Source of the DNA: Ascidia mentula
Taxonomy: Eukaryota; Chordata; Ascidiacea; Phlebobranchia; Ascidiidae
NCBI GenBank assembly: GCA_947561715.1
Contig: OX387200.1
Location: forward strand, 10,604,501-10,668,500
Length of the DNA stretch: 64,000 bases
Reading direction: 5' to 3'
Part shown: positions 49,301 through 58,100 of the stretch, piece by piece
How the letters are laid out: each line of letters begins with the position of its first letter
How positions within the stretch are numbered: position 1 is the stretch's first letter
Position numbers and translations under genes: made by a program
The notes under the pieces: model-generated
The model's input: only the letters and a program-made list of their open reading frames with translations
Databases searched by the model: none
Told to the model about the DNA's origin: nothing

Positions 49301-52300
49301 GTGCGAATAAAGTTGTTTAACAGTCAGTCTCTTATCAAAAAGTGCACTAGCAAGTGCTTTACATAGAAATGGTAATAAACAATGGTGCCCGCTCTCATTA
49401 ATCGCTGCCTTAACTTTAAAGAAAATACTTCCTTGTATACATCATAAAATTAGGTTTTTATTTGTTTCTGTGTTAGGTACTGGTGTATATGCATATGTTG
49501 AAAGTAACAGTCAAAGATCTCCCCAGTTAATAAGTCCCCTAGTTGATCGAAGCAAGGGAGATTTCTGCTTCACTTTCTGGTATCATATTTTCGGACTCGT
49601 AAGTGTGAAGTTGCTTTAAATAAACCGAGGTCAAAACGGCTTCTAGCAATAGTTGGCCCCTTTTCAGACCCAAGACACTCTCAACTTATACGTAACACAG
49701 TCCACAAATCCTTTACCAAGTGAAATAACATGGACACACGACAATGGAATATCTGACGATTGGTTCAAGGTTCAAGTACCGATTTCCTACAATCCAGTGC
49801 AAACTCGATTTATTTTGGAAGCACTCGTTGCCAACAACAACGGCGCAGGTGTGTTTTGTTTTAAACATTTCTTGGGAAAATGTGTGCCAGCGCGAAATCG
49901 TAAAGGATTTTAAGGGATATTTTCTTCTCGCGAATTCGCCATAATTGAGTGTTGATAGAGAAGGTAAGCGAAATTCAACGTCCAAGGTCGCTGCCCTAAT
50001 GCGAATTTCTAATTCGTGGTATCCAATAAATATGCTTGAAAAACAAAAACTGTATGTGATGAAATGTGTTCGAGATATGGGCCTAACATTTTAAACCGGT
50101 GTGCAGGTGGTATTGCCGTTGATGACATTCGCATGTTTTCGGGCCCATGTATTTACTCCGCTATCGGTGTTTGTGACTTCGAGGACCAACAATGGTGCGG
50201 TTTTTCTTCTGACACTTCATCGTCTTTCACGTGGCTACAAGGTAGCGGATATAGCGTCTCACAAAACCAATATGCTCCAACCGTGGATCACTCGCAGGGA
50301 AGTGTGCATGCAAAATTTCTCTACACTTCATCCGCCAATCTTGCTGGAATTACCACCACGTAAGCAGCCATGCCATGTTTTGTCACGTGTTGTACTATAT
50401 TGCGGGTTGTGTCCTAACAGTTTCTATTATATTCAAAGTGTGCTTTATAAAAAATATTACAACTAAGTCCAGTTTTTTTGAATGTCATAAAACACCAAGT
50501 TATTGTGAATTGCTTTTATGTCGTAAAACACATTTTCTGTTGTTTTTATTACTTTTTAATCACACTTGTAGGTAAATGCAAGGCATTGATATAATTTTGT
50601 GACAAACTAATACGAGCTACCTCATGTGAACATTGCAAACATTAACGTTCAGCGCTAAAATTTTTCCCAACAAATCCTTGTCCTTAGTCTCACATCGGTA
50701 TCCTACCCGCCTACCAACGGTCAGTGCGTAGAATTTTGGTATTTCATGCAAGGAGAACAACAAGACGCCACGTTAAATGTTTACGTTAAAAGTGCTAGTA
50801 GTCTGGGGCCGATTGTTTGGAGCAAAAGTGGAAGCTTGGGAAATAAATGGAACGTCAACCAAATTTCCATAACATCCCAACAATATTATGAGGTAATCAA
50901 TGACAGCCTCTCATCATGACATACAAACAGTAACCCGAAATTTTTCAAGATATTTAAAAATTCAAGGAAATTAGAATTTAAAATATTTGCCTGCAGTTAC
51001 ATAACCACTAACCATAGAAGTCAGCTATTTATATAAAATTATAACAAGTTTACAAAAGCACGCTTTTCTGCAATTTTAGCAGCTGTATTTCTACAGGTTG
51101 TGTTTGAAAGTGTATCAAGCTCCTTTGCAACGTCAGGCAATCCCTTTGTCATCGCACTTGATGACGTAGTAGTGCGCGATGGTGCGTGTCCTGTGGCGGG
51201 AAATTGTGATTTTGAGAACGGTGCATGCACGTGGGTGAACAACGAACAGAATGATATTTCCTGGCTTGTTGCTCATCCGAGTTCGGAAGATTTCTACTCT
51301 GGTCCTACAACTGACAACACGTTCGGAACGATAGAAGGTAATATTTCTGTTCTTGTTTCCACATTTTAAACCGCGCTGGCCGCCACAATATTGGTACCCG
51401 TAAAAACATTTTGTTCTTGTATGTATTTTGTAGTAATTGTGAGAATAACTTTCCGAAGGTATCTGGCATATTTTGGCCAAAAGGGTCCTATTTAAGTTAG
51501 TATCTGTGATTTTTGCAGGTCGCTTCATGTACGTCGACAACGCGTTCCCACACATCGATGGTAGCGTGGCAAGAATGCTATCTGAAACTGTAACGAGCAC
51601 ACATGCATATTGCATGAGGTTCTTTTATTATATGTATGGACAGGATGTAGGTGAGTGGCTTCTGTAAAAAATTCACTGTTGAATATCCATGTTGTGCTAA
51701 AAATCATCAATATATATATTGTTCCATTTTTAGGTTCATTACAAGTTTGGTTGAACCAAAATGATGACGATGATACAGCGTTTGTGTCGTGGACACTTGA
51801 TGGTCAACAAACAAACCAATGGCGAGAGGCAACCGTTCCACTGAGGGGTTTGATTGCTCCTTATAAGGTTCTATTTTTAAAACTAAAAAAATTTCATCCT
51901 GCTGAAATGATAAAAATCTTCAGGTCATTATCGAAACTGTATTGACGAATGGTGACGTAGGAAACGTGGCAATCGACGACATTGAATTCCTTCAATTTGA
52001 CTGTTACCTCTCACCACCTGAAGCTGCACCTTTAGACCAGGATACGACCCCAGGTGTGACAACACAACCTACGACCAGACAGCCGATTCCCCCAGGACCA
52101 ATCAATTGCGATTTTGATCAAGATATGTGTAGTTATACCCAGGTAAATATATTTCAATCGCTTGACTGAAACACGGTATGGTTATGTTTTGTGTATGTAT
52201 ACTGTGTTCTTTTCTTCATGCTAGAATGACAATGATAATATGAACTTCACAATAATTTCTGGTGGAACACAATCAAGTAACACGGGACCTTCTGCTGACC

Positions 52301-54878
52301 ATACAAGTGGAAGTGGTCAGTACATTTACATCGAAGCATCTTCCCCACAAGTTCCAGGACAATATGCCGTTATAACAAGTGGGACTGCCGTCTCAACCCG
52401 CGGATCGTGTCTCAAATTTTGGTGAGATTTATGTTTGTAAATATTTGTCAACAACAATTATTTCTTTTGTGTACATAGTAAGTTAACTACCTTCCAATTC
52501 AGGTTGTTGTGTATAACCATGGAGCCAAACAACATGTTTTTATTGAGCTACAGACCACATCAGATCACTTATATGTCATGTGTTTGCAACAAAATATGTT
52601 TATTCTCAGGTATCACATGTACGGGGCGAACATAGGCACACTTGGAGCTAGTCTTGTGACAAGTCAAAGTACATTCGTTATTTGGCAACAAAGTACAGAG
52701 TTATATTCGTCATGGATTCCTGCTTCGGTAGACATCATCAGCGATTACGACTTTCAAGTATGTCATAGCCCATTAGAAAACATTTCCGGAAAGAAACGTG
52801 TTTTTTTCGTCGTCGCTGTTAGATAACGTTCAACGCGTCTATTGGAACTGGTTGGGCAAGTGACATCGCATTGGATGATATCGAACTTACCCTCGGTCTC
52901 TGCCCACCTCCAGATGCAGCAGGACTTTATTGTACGTTTGAAGACGATCTCGCATGTTCCTATCAACAGGACAGAACAGACCAATTTAACTGGATTCAAA
53001 CTACAGGAGGCATGTTTATTTTGATTCTTATTTTATTCTTTGCGCTTGTCAACAAATTGTCATTAGAAAAAAATAATTAGTTTTGTTTTTCTCTATTTAT
53101 CACGACACATTGCTAAAACTTATCTATAACATTCAGGTACAAGCACAGTCGACAGTGGACCAACATACGATCACACATACGGCACAGTGTATGGTCGATA
53201 CATGTATACTGAAGCCTCAACTCCACGAGTACCTGGCGATATAGCACGACTTACAAGCCCTCCTTACACACACTTCTCAAACACTGGCGGTGGTTACGAA
53301 TGTTTGACGTTCTTTTACCACATGTATGGATCGAGTATGGGAACACTGAACGTCTACCAAACACCCGGTTCTTCACTGGACGGAAAGCCACCTGGAAGTC
53401 CGATATGGAAAATATCTGGGAATCAGGGAAATCAGTGGCGAATCGCACAGGTGGATTTCTTATTGCTGTTGTTTTTACATCACCCTTTTTTTGTTAAAGA
53501 CAGAATGAGAGTTAAACTTGTCTCTTTCGTATAAATTAACGTTAAAACACGATAAAATTTTACCAAGGTGAGTTTGCTTAACACGGGGACATACCAATTA
53601 ACTTTCGAGGGTGTGGTCGGAACAAGTTGGTCGAGTGACATTGCCATTGATGACGTCAGTATTGCATCCGGTGAATGCGAACCGGTGGGAAGTTGTGACT
53701 TTGAAAAGGTAAATATAAACACGACATTTCTTGTTGTTTTTTAAAAATATTGTCATGGTTCGCTTTCCAAACTCTAAATAGTAGTAAATCATTGAACATT
53801 TTCAAAGGGAATGTGCACATACGAAAACGAAAAGGTTTTAGATGATTTTGACTGGATTGTGGGTTCAGGAGCAACCACAACTTCTGGCACTGGACCAAAT
53901 ACTGATCATAGTCTGGGACTAGAACAGGTTTGTCACTCAAGTTTGAACATGCGCTCGAAATTTACCCCACGTATATTGCAACATCTATTAATTTTTTCAA
54001 TAATACAACACCATCTGCGATCATACATGCAAGCTATAATTTTGTGCAGGGTCATTACTATTTCATCGACGCTTCCCCACCAGTAGTGGTCGGCGAGAAA
54101 GCGAGGATAAACTCTCAACGAATGGTTCCCACTAGTGGTGTTGCATGCGTAGGATTTTGGTATCACATGTTAGGAGACGGCATCGGAACGTTGCGGGTTT
54201 TCATAAATCAAGGAATTCCAGGAACTCACAATGTGGCGGATGAGACGAAGGAATATCTCGTGTGGTCGCTCAGCGGTGATCAAAGCGCTGATTGGTTGAA
54301 CGCGCAGGTGATATTGTACTTATAGTGGGTTATACTATCATGTTTCAACGCGTTAAAAATAAGAATTGGAATCTAAAGATATTCACACATTTCAACCGAG
54401 ATATATTTTGCAGATCCCAATTTCAAGTGTCATTGAGTATTACATTGTAATCGAAGCTGAACGTGGTGGGACATCCTCTGGTGATATTGCAATCGACGAC
54501 TTGTACATAATGGATGGCACTTCTTGTTCACTTCAACCACCGAAAGCCGACCCTTTTACTGACCTAAGTGTAGCAACTTGCAACTTTGACAGTAATTTAT
54601 GCTCATGGACAGATAGCAACCAAGGTATTAAAACGGAAAATTCATTTTCTACTAGTTATATTCCTCTTTATATACTTTAATGTAATGCATTTAGATGAAT
54701 TCAACTGGTTAAGGCAAAAAGGGGTAACCGGTTCAGCCAACACGGGTCCAACCAATGACCACACTTCAGGAAACGGTTATTATATTTACATCGAAACATC
54801 ATCACCAAGATTCCCTGGAGAGAGAGCAATATTATTGTCACCATGGCTACCACCAATGTCCGAACAAGCGTGCTTCAG
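28360..54878 (+). CDS. Giant secreted multi-MAM protein with AbfB and PAN/Apple modules (3' end not in window)
   Basis: The first exon (28360-28435) encodes a signal peptide. MAM domains follow, each with a CxFE...CxW start, GPxxDHT, a KFWYHMYG-like core, WxxxGxQGxxW and a GDIAIDDI...C end. I count 21, the last cut at the splice donor after 54878. An AbfB domain (31541-32116) follows MAM 2. A PAN/Apple-like module lies inside MAM 3 (32995-33720), and a second lies between MAM 12 and 13 (45573-46228). It is one gene because many single exons hold the end of one MAM and the start of the next (for example at 36549, 41021, 43426, 48960 and 54420), and the other junctions keep phase. About 3,800 aa are encoded in the window. 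No membrane segment is seen. MAM domains mediate adhesion; the role of this protein is unknown. Weak points are the donor after MAM 2 and the middle of the second PAN module. An intron at 47357-47941 is GC-AG. Confidence 0.88.
28780..28850 (-). mobile_element. hAT-type end in the first MAM-gene intron
   Basis: The reverse strand starts CAGGGGTCCGCAAATGG and continues with GAGTCGCGAACC and GGTCGC motifs typical of hAT termini. The partner end was not found, so this is a fragment. A weaker look-alike (GTGTCGCGACTCAACATTT) lies near 32458-32478. Confidence 0.4.
28904..31312 (+). other. MAM domains 1-2 of the giant MAM protein
   Basis: MAM 1 uses exons 28904-29044, 29633-29773 and 29873-30100 and ends in LAIDDVTISDQPC. 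MAM 2 starts at 30178 (ACTFETGNLCFW) and ends near 31280 with ALAIDDIST. The donor closing MAM 2 is unclear. The first phase-compatible GT is near 31311 and would add a short hydrophobic run after the last Cys. Confidence 0.8.
31541..32116 (+). other. AbfB (CBM42-type beta-trefoil) domain in two exons
   Basis: Exons 31541-31848 and 31984-32116 encode two visible copies of the AbfB repeat signature: VSFESESQPFYYLRHRN...DASF and VYESLNYPNHYIRHD...DSSF. A diverged first repeat (GPYLVYSYNLPNYAF) precedes them. AbfB domains bind arabinofuranose side chains in fungal and bacterial arabinofuranosidases and occur without an enzyme in some animal proteins. Phase 1 introns on both sides suit exon shuffling. 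No catalytic domain is present here. Confidence 0.8.
32697..34479 (+). other. MAM domain 3, interrupted by a PAN/Apple-like module
   Basis: Exon 32697-32840 encodes the normal MAM start and ends at the usual phase 1 splice point after GDHTHG. The next three exons (32995-33091, 33190-33309, 33652-33809) encode a six-Cys PAN/Apple-like module (CFNRMD ... DKCEYECALQPLCAAY ... GYCYGRS ... FRMDC). Within the last of these the sequence resumes the MAM fold at EGYYMFFESS. Exons 34108-34253 and 34363-34479 finish the MAM with LAIDDVTITDGNC. The module therefore sits between the first and second parts of one MAM. Confidence 0.75.
34543..39715 (+). other. MAM domains 4-8
   Basis: MAM 4 spans 34543-35265, MAM 5 35371 to about 36600, MAM 6 about 36687-37592, MAM 7 37639-38453 and MAM 8 38594-39715. 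The end of MAM 5 and start of MAM 6 share exon 36549-36753, joined by a Thr/Pro-rich linker. MAM 8 is diverged in its core (FWFNIERDG instead of FWYHMYG) and ends in a Pro-rich linker (PPDAAPPPPTLP). Confidence 0.85.
36014..36220. mobile_element. hAT-type MITE in a MAM-gene intron
   Basis: The left end TAGGGATGGACAATTC and the right end, read inward as TAGTAGGGATGATCAAT, form short imperfect inverted repeats. The flanks CTTGCCCG and CTTGCCAG match at seven of eight positions, consistent with an 8-bp hAT target duplication. Internal AT-rich sequence has no coding capacity. Confidence 0.6.
40429..40469 (-). ncRNA. Minimal hammerhead-like motif, Penelope type
   Basis: On the minus strand: stem I AGTA, core CTGATGA (40459-40465), stem II GAAC/GTTC around a 9-nt loop, GAAA (40437-40440), then C-GTC with almost no stem III, then TACT closing stem I. 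Hammerheads with a very short stem III are known from Penelope-like elements and work best as dimers. Stems are short, so this is a candidate only. Confidence 0.45.
41674..42690 (-). CDS. Intronless 7TM receptor-like gene nested in a MAM-gene intron
   Basis: A single open frame of 338 codons encodes seven hydrophobic segments. TM1 is around AVTLFAVNAYVLILVTFYE, TM2 around VAGVFFCFSFSTMSM and TM3 runs from CKVYGIVMKIFFPLSTL to an RQRGFY end in the DRY position. TM4 is around ILGIYVSTIGMIILFHF, TM5 around LPTSITFLILSFTFKTELLI, TM6 around LALSMFVCILSSMMIAIC and TM7 around FDLFFANVATICSFADGLK. The N-terminus has Cys residues and glycosylation sequons. It lacks a clear NPxxY, so it is an unclassified divergent GPCR. 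It is antisense to the MAM gene and wholly inside intron 41265-43029. Lack of introns suggests a retro-copied or ancestrally intronless receptor. It has no close similarity to the two receptors at the left of the window. Confidence 0.8.
   Translation of the reverse strand: MGAMDFCHHDQYFGNILFENCSAQWKNVTMCNNLQKITFCTDSSASSAVTLFAVNAYVLILVTFYEAKNWKKTEALPINRLYVAGVFFCFSFSTMSMVNLNRLATSLSCKVYGIVMKIFFPLSTLSLHTVLWSRQRGFYNDPRLRNTRTLCLQWVSRTVILGIYVSTIGMIILFHFCSCLPHIDGFCIVIFEDNSLHGYILPTSITFLILSFTFKTELLILTVRPLMHGEKIEIKQCCLNFVSSNEQDIRKLIVRLALSMFVCILSSMMIAICMTLSAAGVICFSWEVICTFDLFFANVATICSFADGLKRLCPVLVFRSGNRVGNVKRNSSSFSLWM
45573..46228 (+). other. Second PAN/Apple-like module of the giant MAM protein
   Basis: Exon 45573-45753 encodes CWDTFHDYNF ... 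IERCADACAKTDGCGAF and exon 46079-46228 encodes ... GGCYGIAPN ... SGIIKPC. Cys spacing and the CYG block match the module inside MAM 3. The two exons are out of phase with each other. A 50-nt candidate exon at 45993-46042 with both splice signals would restore phase, adding about 17 residues. Confidence 0.65.
47453..47766. mobile_element. hAT-type MITE, about 314 bp, in the GC-AG intron of MAM 14
   Basis: The left end CAGGGATCTCAA and the right end, read inward as CATGAGTCTCAA, match at nine of twelve positions. The inner right side has the ACGGGGCCCACCTGGGC run seen in many hAT elements. The flanks TACTATAC and TTATATAC match at six of eight positions. Confidence 0.6.
48345..48386 (+). ncRNA. 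Decayed hammerhead-like motif (Penelope-type repeat tail)
   Basis: CTTATGA stands where CTGATGA is expected, followed by an AGTCTTGC/GCAGAC hairpin, GAAA (48375-48378) and CGTCGGAC. The GATGAAG-hairpin-CGAAACGTC arrangement is common at the ends of Penelope-related repeats. One core base is changed and stem I is weak, so activity is unlikely. Confidence 0.35.
49166..49360. mobile_element. Foldback (palindromic) element, 195 bp
   Basis: Two arms of about 84 bp (49166-49249 and 49277-49360) are near-perfect reverse complements around a loop of about 27 bp. The arms share CACTGTTTTGATAAGAGACT and AACAACTTTATTCGCACGAG. The loop side reads CCTGATGAAGGGAGATC. It lies in the intron that splits MAM 15. 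A relic of the same arm is at 6700-6740. Confidence 0.75.
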
Positions 54879-54972
54879 GTGACCGAAGACTAAACTTCAA
54901 ACTAATTTAAAATATCTGATATAGGATTCGAACATAGAAATCGACATAAATTAACCACTCGGCCACGACAAC
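54879..54972 (-). pseudogene. Decayed edge copy of tRNA-Ser at the array border
   Basis: After the splice donor, a B-box remnant (AGGATTCGAAC, from 54922) is followed by scrambled sequence and then an intact 5' half (TAACCACTCGGCCACGACAAC, read on the minus strand, ending at 54972). It is exactly 151 bp before the 5' end of the first full tRNA. It marks the left boundary of the array. Confidence 0.75.
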
Positions 54973-55041
54973 CGACGATCGTTCGCCATTAAAACCATGC
55001 TTCGACACTTAGTTTGTGACACAGAAATTGTACCAAAAAGA

Positions 55042-55123
55042 CGTTGTCGGCAGGATTCGAACCTGCGCGGGCAGAGCCCAACAGATTTCTAGTCTGTCGC
55101 CTTAACCACTCGGCCACGACAAC
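55042..55123 (-). tRNA. trnS-AGA: tRNA-Ser (AGA), first full copy of the array
   Basis: Read on the minus strand: acceptor GTTGTCG/CGACAAC, seven perfect pairs, with discriminator G; A box TGGCCGAGTGG; anticodon loop CTAGAAA on stem ACAGA/TCTGT, giving anticodon AGA, which reads UCU and, as inosine, UCC; long variable arm GGGC-TCT-GCCC typical of serine tRNA; T arm GCAGG-TTCGAAT-CCTGC and B box GGTTCGAATCC. No intron, no encoded CCA. TCTTTTTGG directly after the 3' end supplies a Pol III terminator. Confidence 0.95.
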
Positions 55124-55192
55124 CGACGATCGTTCGCCATTAAAACCATGCTTCGACACTTAGTTTGTGACACAGAAATTGCACCAAAAAGA

Positions 55193-58100
55193 CGTTGTCG
55201 GCAGGATTCGAACCTGCGCGGGCAGAGCCCAACAGATTTCTAGTCTGTCGCCTTAACCACTCGGCCACGACAACCGACGATCGTTCGCCATTAAAACCAT
55301 GCTTCGACACTTTGTTTGTGACACAGAAATTGCACCAAAAAGACGTTGTCGGCAGGATTCGAACCTGCGCGGGCAGAGCCCAACAGATTTCTAGTCTGTC
55401 GCCTTAACCACTCGGCCACGACAACCGACGATCGTTCGCCATTAAAACCATGCTTCGACACTTTGTTTGTGACACAGAAATTGCACCAAAAAGACGTTGT
55501 CGGCAGGATTCGAACCTGCGCGGGCAGAGCCCAACAGATTTCTAGTCTGTCGCCTTAACCACTCGGCCACGACAACCGACGATCGTTCGCCATTAGAACC
55601 ATGCTTCGACACTTTGTTTGTGACACAGAAATTGCACCAAAAAGACGTTGTCGGCAGGATTCGAACCTGCGCGGGCAGAGCCCAACAGATTTCTAGTCTG
55701 TCGCCTTAACCACTCGGCCACGACAACCGACGATCGTTCGCCATTAGAACCATGCTTCGACACTTTGTTTGTGACACAGAAATTGCACCAAAAAGACGTT
55801 GTCGGCAGGATTCGAACCTGCGCGGGCAGAGCCCAACAGATTTCTAGTCTGTCGCCTTAACCACTCGGCCACGACAACCGACGATCGTTCGCCATTAGAA
55901 CCATGCTTCGACACTTTGTTTGTGACACAGAAATTGCACCAAAAAGACGTTGTCGGCAGGATTCGAACCTGCGCGGGCAGAGCCCAACAGATTTCTAGTC
56001 TGTCGCCTTAACCACTCGGCCACGACAACCGACGATCGTTCGCCATTAGAACCATGCTTCGACACTTTGTTTGTGACACAGAAATTGCACCAAAAAGACG
56101 TTGTCGGCAGGATTCGAACCTGCGCGGGCAGAGCCCAACAGATTTCTAGTCTGTCGCCTTAACCACTCGGCCACGACAACCGACGATCGTTCGCCATTAG
56201 AACCATGCTTCGACACTTTGTTTGTGACACAGAAATTGTACCAAAAAGACGTTGTCGGCAGGATTCGAACCTGCGCGGGCAGAGCCCAACAGATTTCTAG
56301 TCTGTCGCCTTAACCACTCGGCCACGACAACCGACGATCGTTCGCCATTAGAACCATGCTTCGACACTTTGTTTGTGACACAGAAATTGCACCAAAAAGA
56401 CGTTGTCGGCAGGATTCGAACCTGCGCGGGCAGAGCCCAACAGATTTCTAGTCTGTCGCCTTAACCACTCGGCCACCACAACCGACGATCGTTCGCCATT
56501 AGAACCATGCTTCGACACTTTGTTTGTGACACAGAAATTGCACCAAAAAGACGTTGTCGGCAGGATTCGAACCTGCGCGGGCAGAGCCCAACAGATTTCT
56601 AGTCTGTCGCCTTAACCACTCGGCCACGACAACCGACGATCGTTCGCCATTAGAACCATGCTTCGACACTTTGTTTGTGACACAGAAATTGTACCAAAAA
56701 GACGTTGTCGGCAGGATTCGAACCTGCGCGGGCAGAGCCCAACAGATTTCTAGTCTGTCGCCTTAACCACTCGGCCACGACAACCGACGATCGTTCGCCA
56801 TTAAAACCATGCTTCGACACTTTGTTTGTGACACAGAAATTGCACCAAAAAGACGTTGTCGGCAGGATTCGAACCTGCGCGGGCAGAGCCCAACAGATTT
56901 CTAGTCTGTCGCCTTAACCACTCGGCCACGACAACCGACGATCGTTCGCCATTAAAACCATGCTTCGACACTTTGTTTGTGACACAGAAATTGTACCAAA
57001 ACGACGTTGTCGGCAGGATTCGAACCTGCGCGGGCAGAGCCCAACAGATTTCTAGTCTGTCGCCTTAACCACTCGGCCACGACAACCGACGATCGTTCGC
57101 CATTAGAACCATGCTTCGACACTTTGTTTGTGACACAGAAATTGCACCAAAAAGACGTTGTCGGCAGGATTCGAACCTGCGCGGGCAGAGCCCAACAGAT
57201 TTCTAGTCTGTCGCCTTAACCACTCGGCCACGACAACCGACGATCGTTCGCCATTAAAACCATGCTTCGACACTTTGTTTGTGACACAGAAATTGTACCA
57301 AAAAGACGTTGTCGGCAGGATTCGAACCTGCGCGGGCAGAGCCCAACAGATTTCTAGTCTGTCGCCTTAACCACTCGGCCACGACAACCGACGATCGTTC
57401 GCCATTAAAACCATGCTTCGACACTTTGTTTGTGACACAGAAATTGTACCAAAACGACGTTGTCGGCAGGATTCGAACCTGCGCGGGCAGAGCCCAACAG
57501 ATTTCTAGTCTGTCGCCTTAACCACTCGGCCACGACAACCGACGATCGTTCGCCATTAGAACCATGCTTCGACACTTTGTTTGTGACACAGAAATTGCAC
57601 CAAAAAGACGTTGTCGGCAGGATTCGAACCTGCGCGGGCAGAGCCCAACAGATTTCTAGTCTGTCGCCTTAACCACTCGGCCACGACAACCGACGATCGT
57701 TCGCCATTAAAACCATGCTTCGACACTTTGTTTGTGACACAGAAATTGTACCAAAACGACGTTGTCGGCAGGATTCGAACCTGCGCGGGCAGAGCCCAAC
57801 AGATTTCTAGTCTGTCGCCTTAACCACTCGGCCACGACAACCGACGATCGTTCGCCATTAGAACCATGCTTCGACACTTTGTTTGTGACACAGAAATTGC
57901 ACCAAAAAGACGTTGTCGGCAGGATTCGAACCTGCGCGGGCAGAGCCCAACAGATTTCTAGTCTGTCGCCTTAACCACTCGGCCACGACAACCGACGATC
58001 GTTCGCCATTAGAACCATGCTTCGACACTTTGTTTGTGACACAGAAATTGCACCAAAAAGACGTTGTCGGCAGGATTCGAACCTGCGCGGGCAGAGCCCA

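Larger units (their letters stand above)
46297..54878 (+). other. MAM domains 13-21
   Basis: MAM 13 46297-47215, 14 about 47218-48800, 15 about 48960-50160, 16 about 50165-51200, 17 51201-52010, 18 about 52105-52910, 19 about 52926-53690, 20 about 53693-54530 and 21 from about 54574. MAMs 15 and 16 are the most diverged. MAM 21 has its first two parts (CNFDSNLCSW ... GYYIYIETSS ... CFR) and stops at the donor after 54878, next to the tRNA array; its second half is not in the window. Confidence 0.85.
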
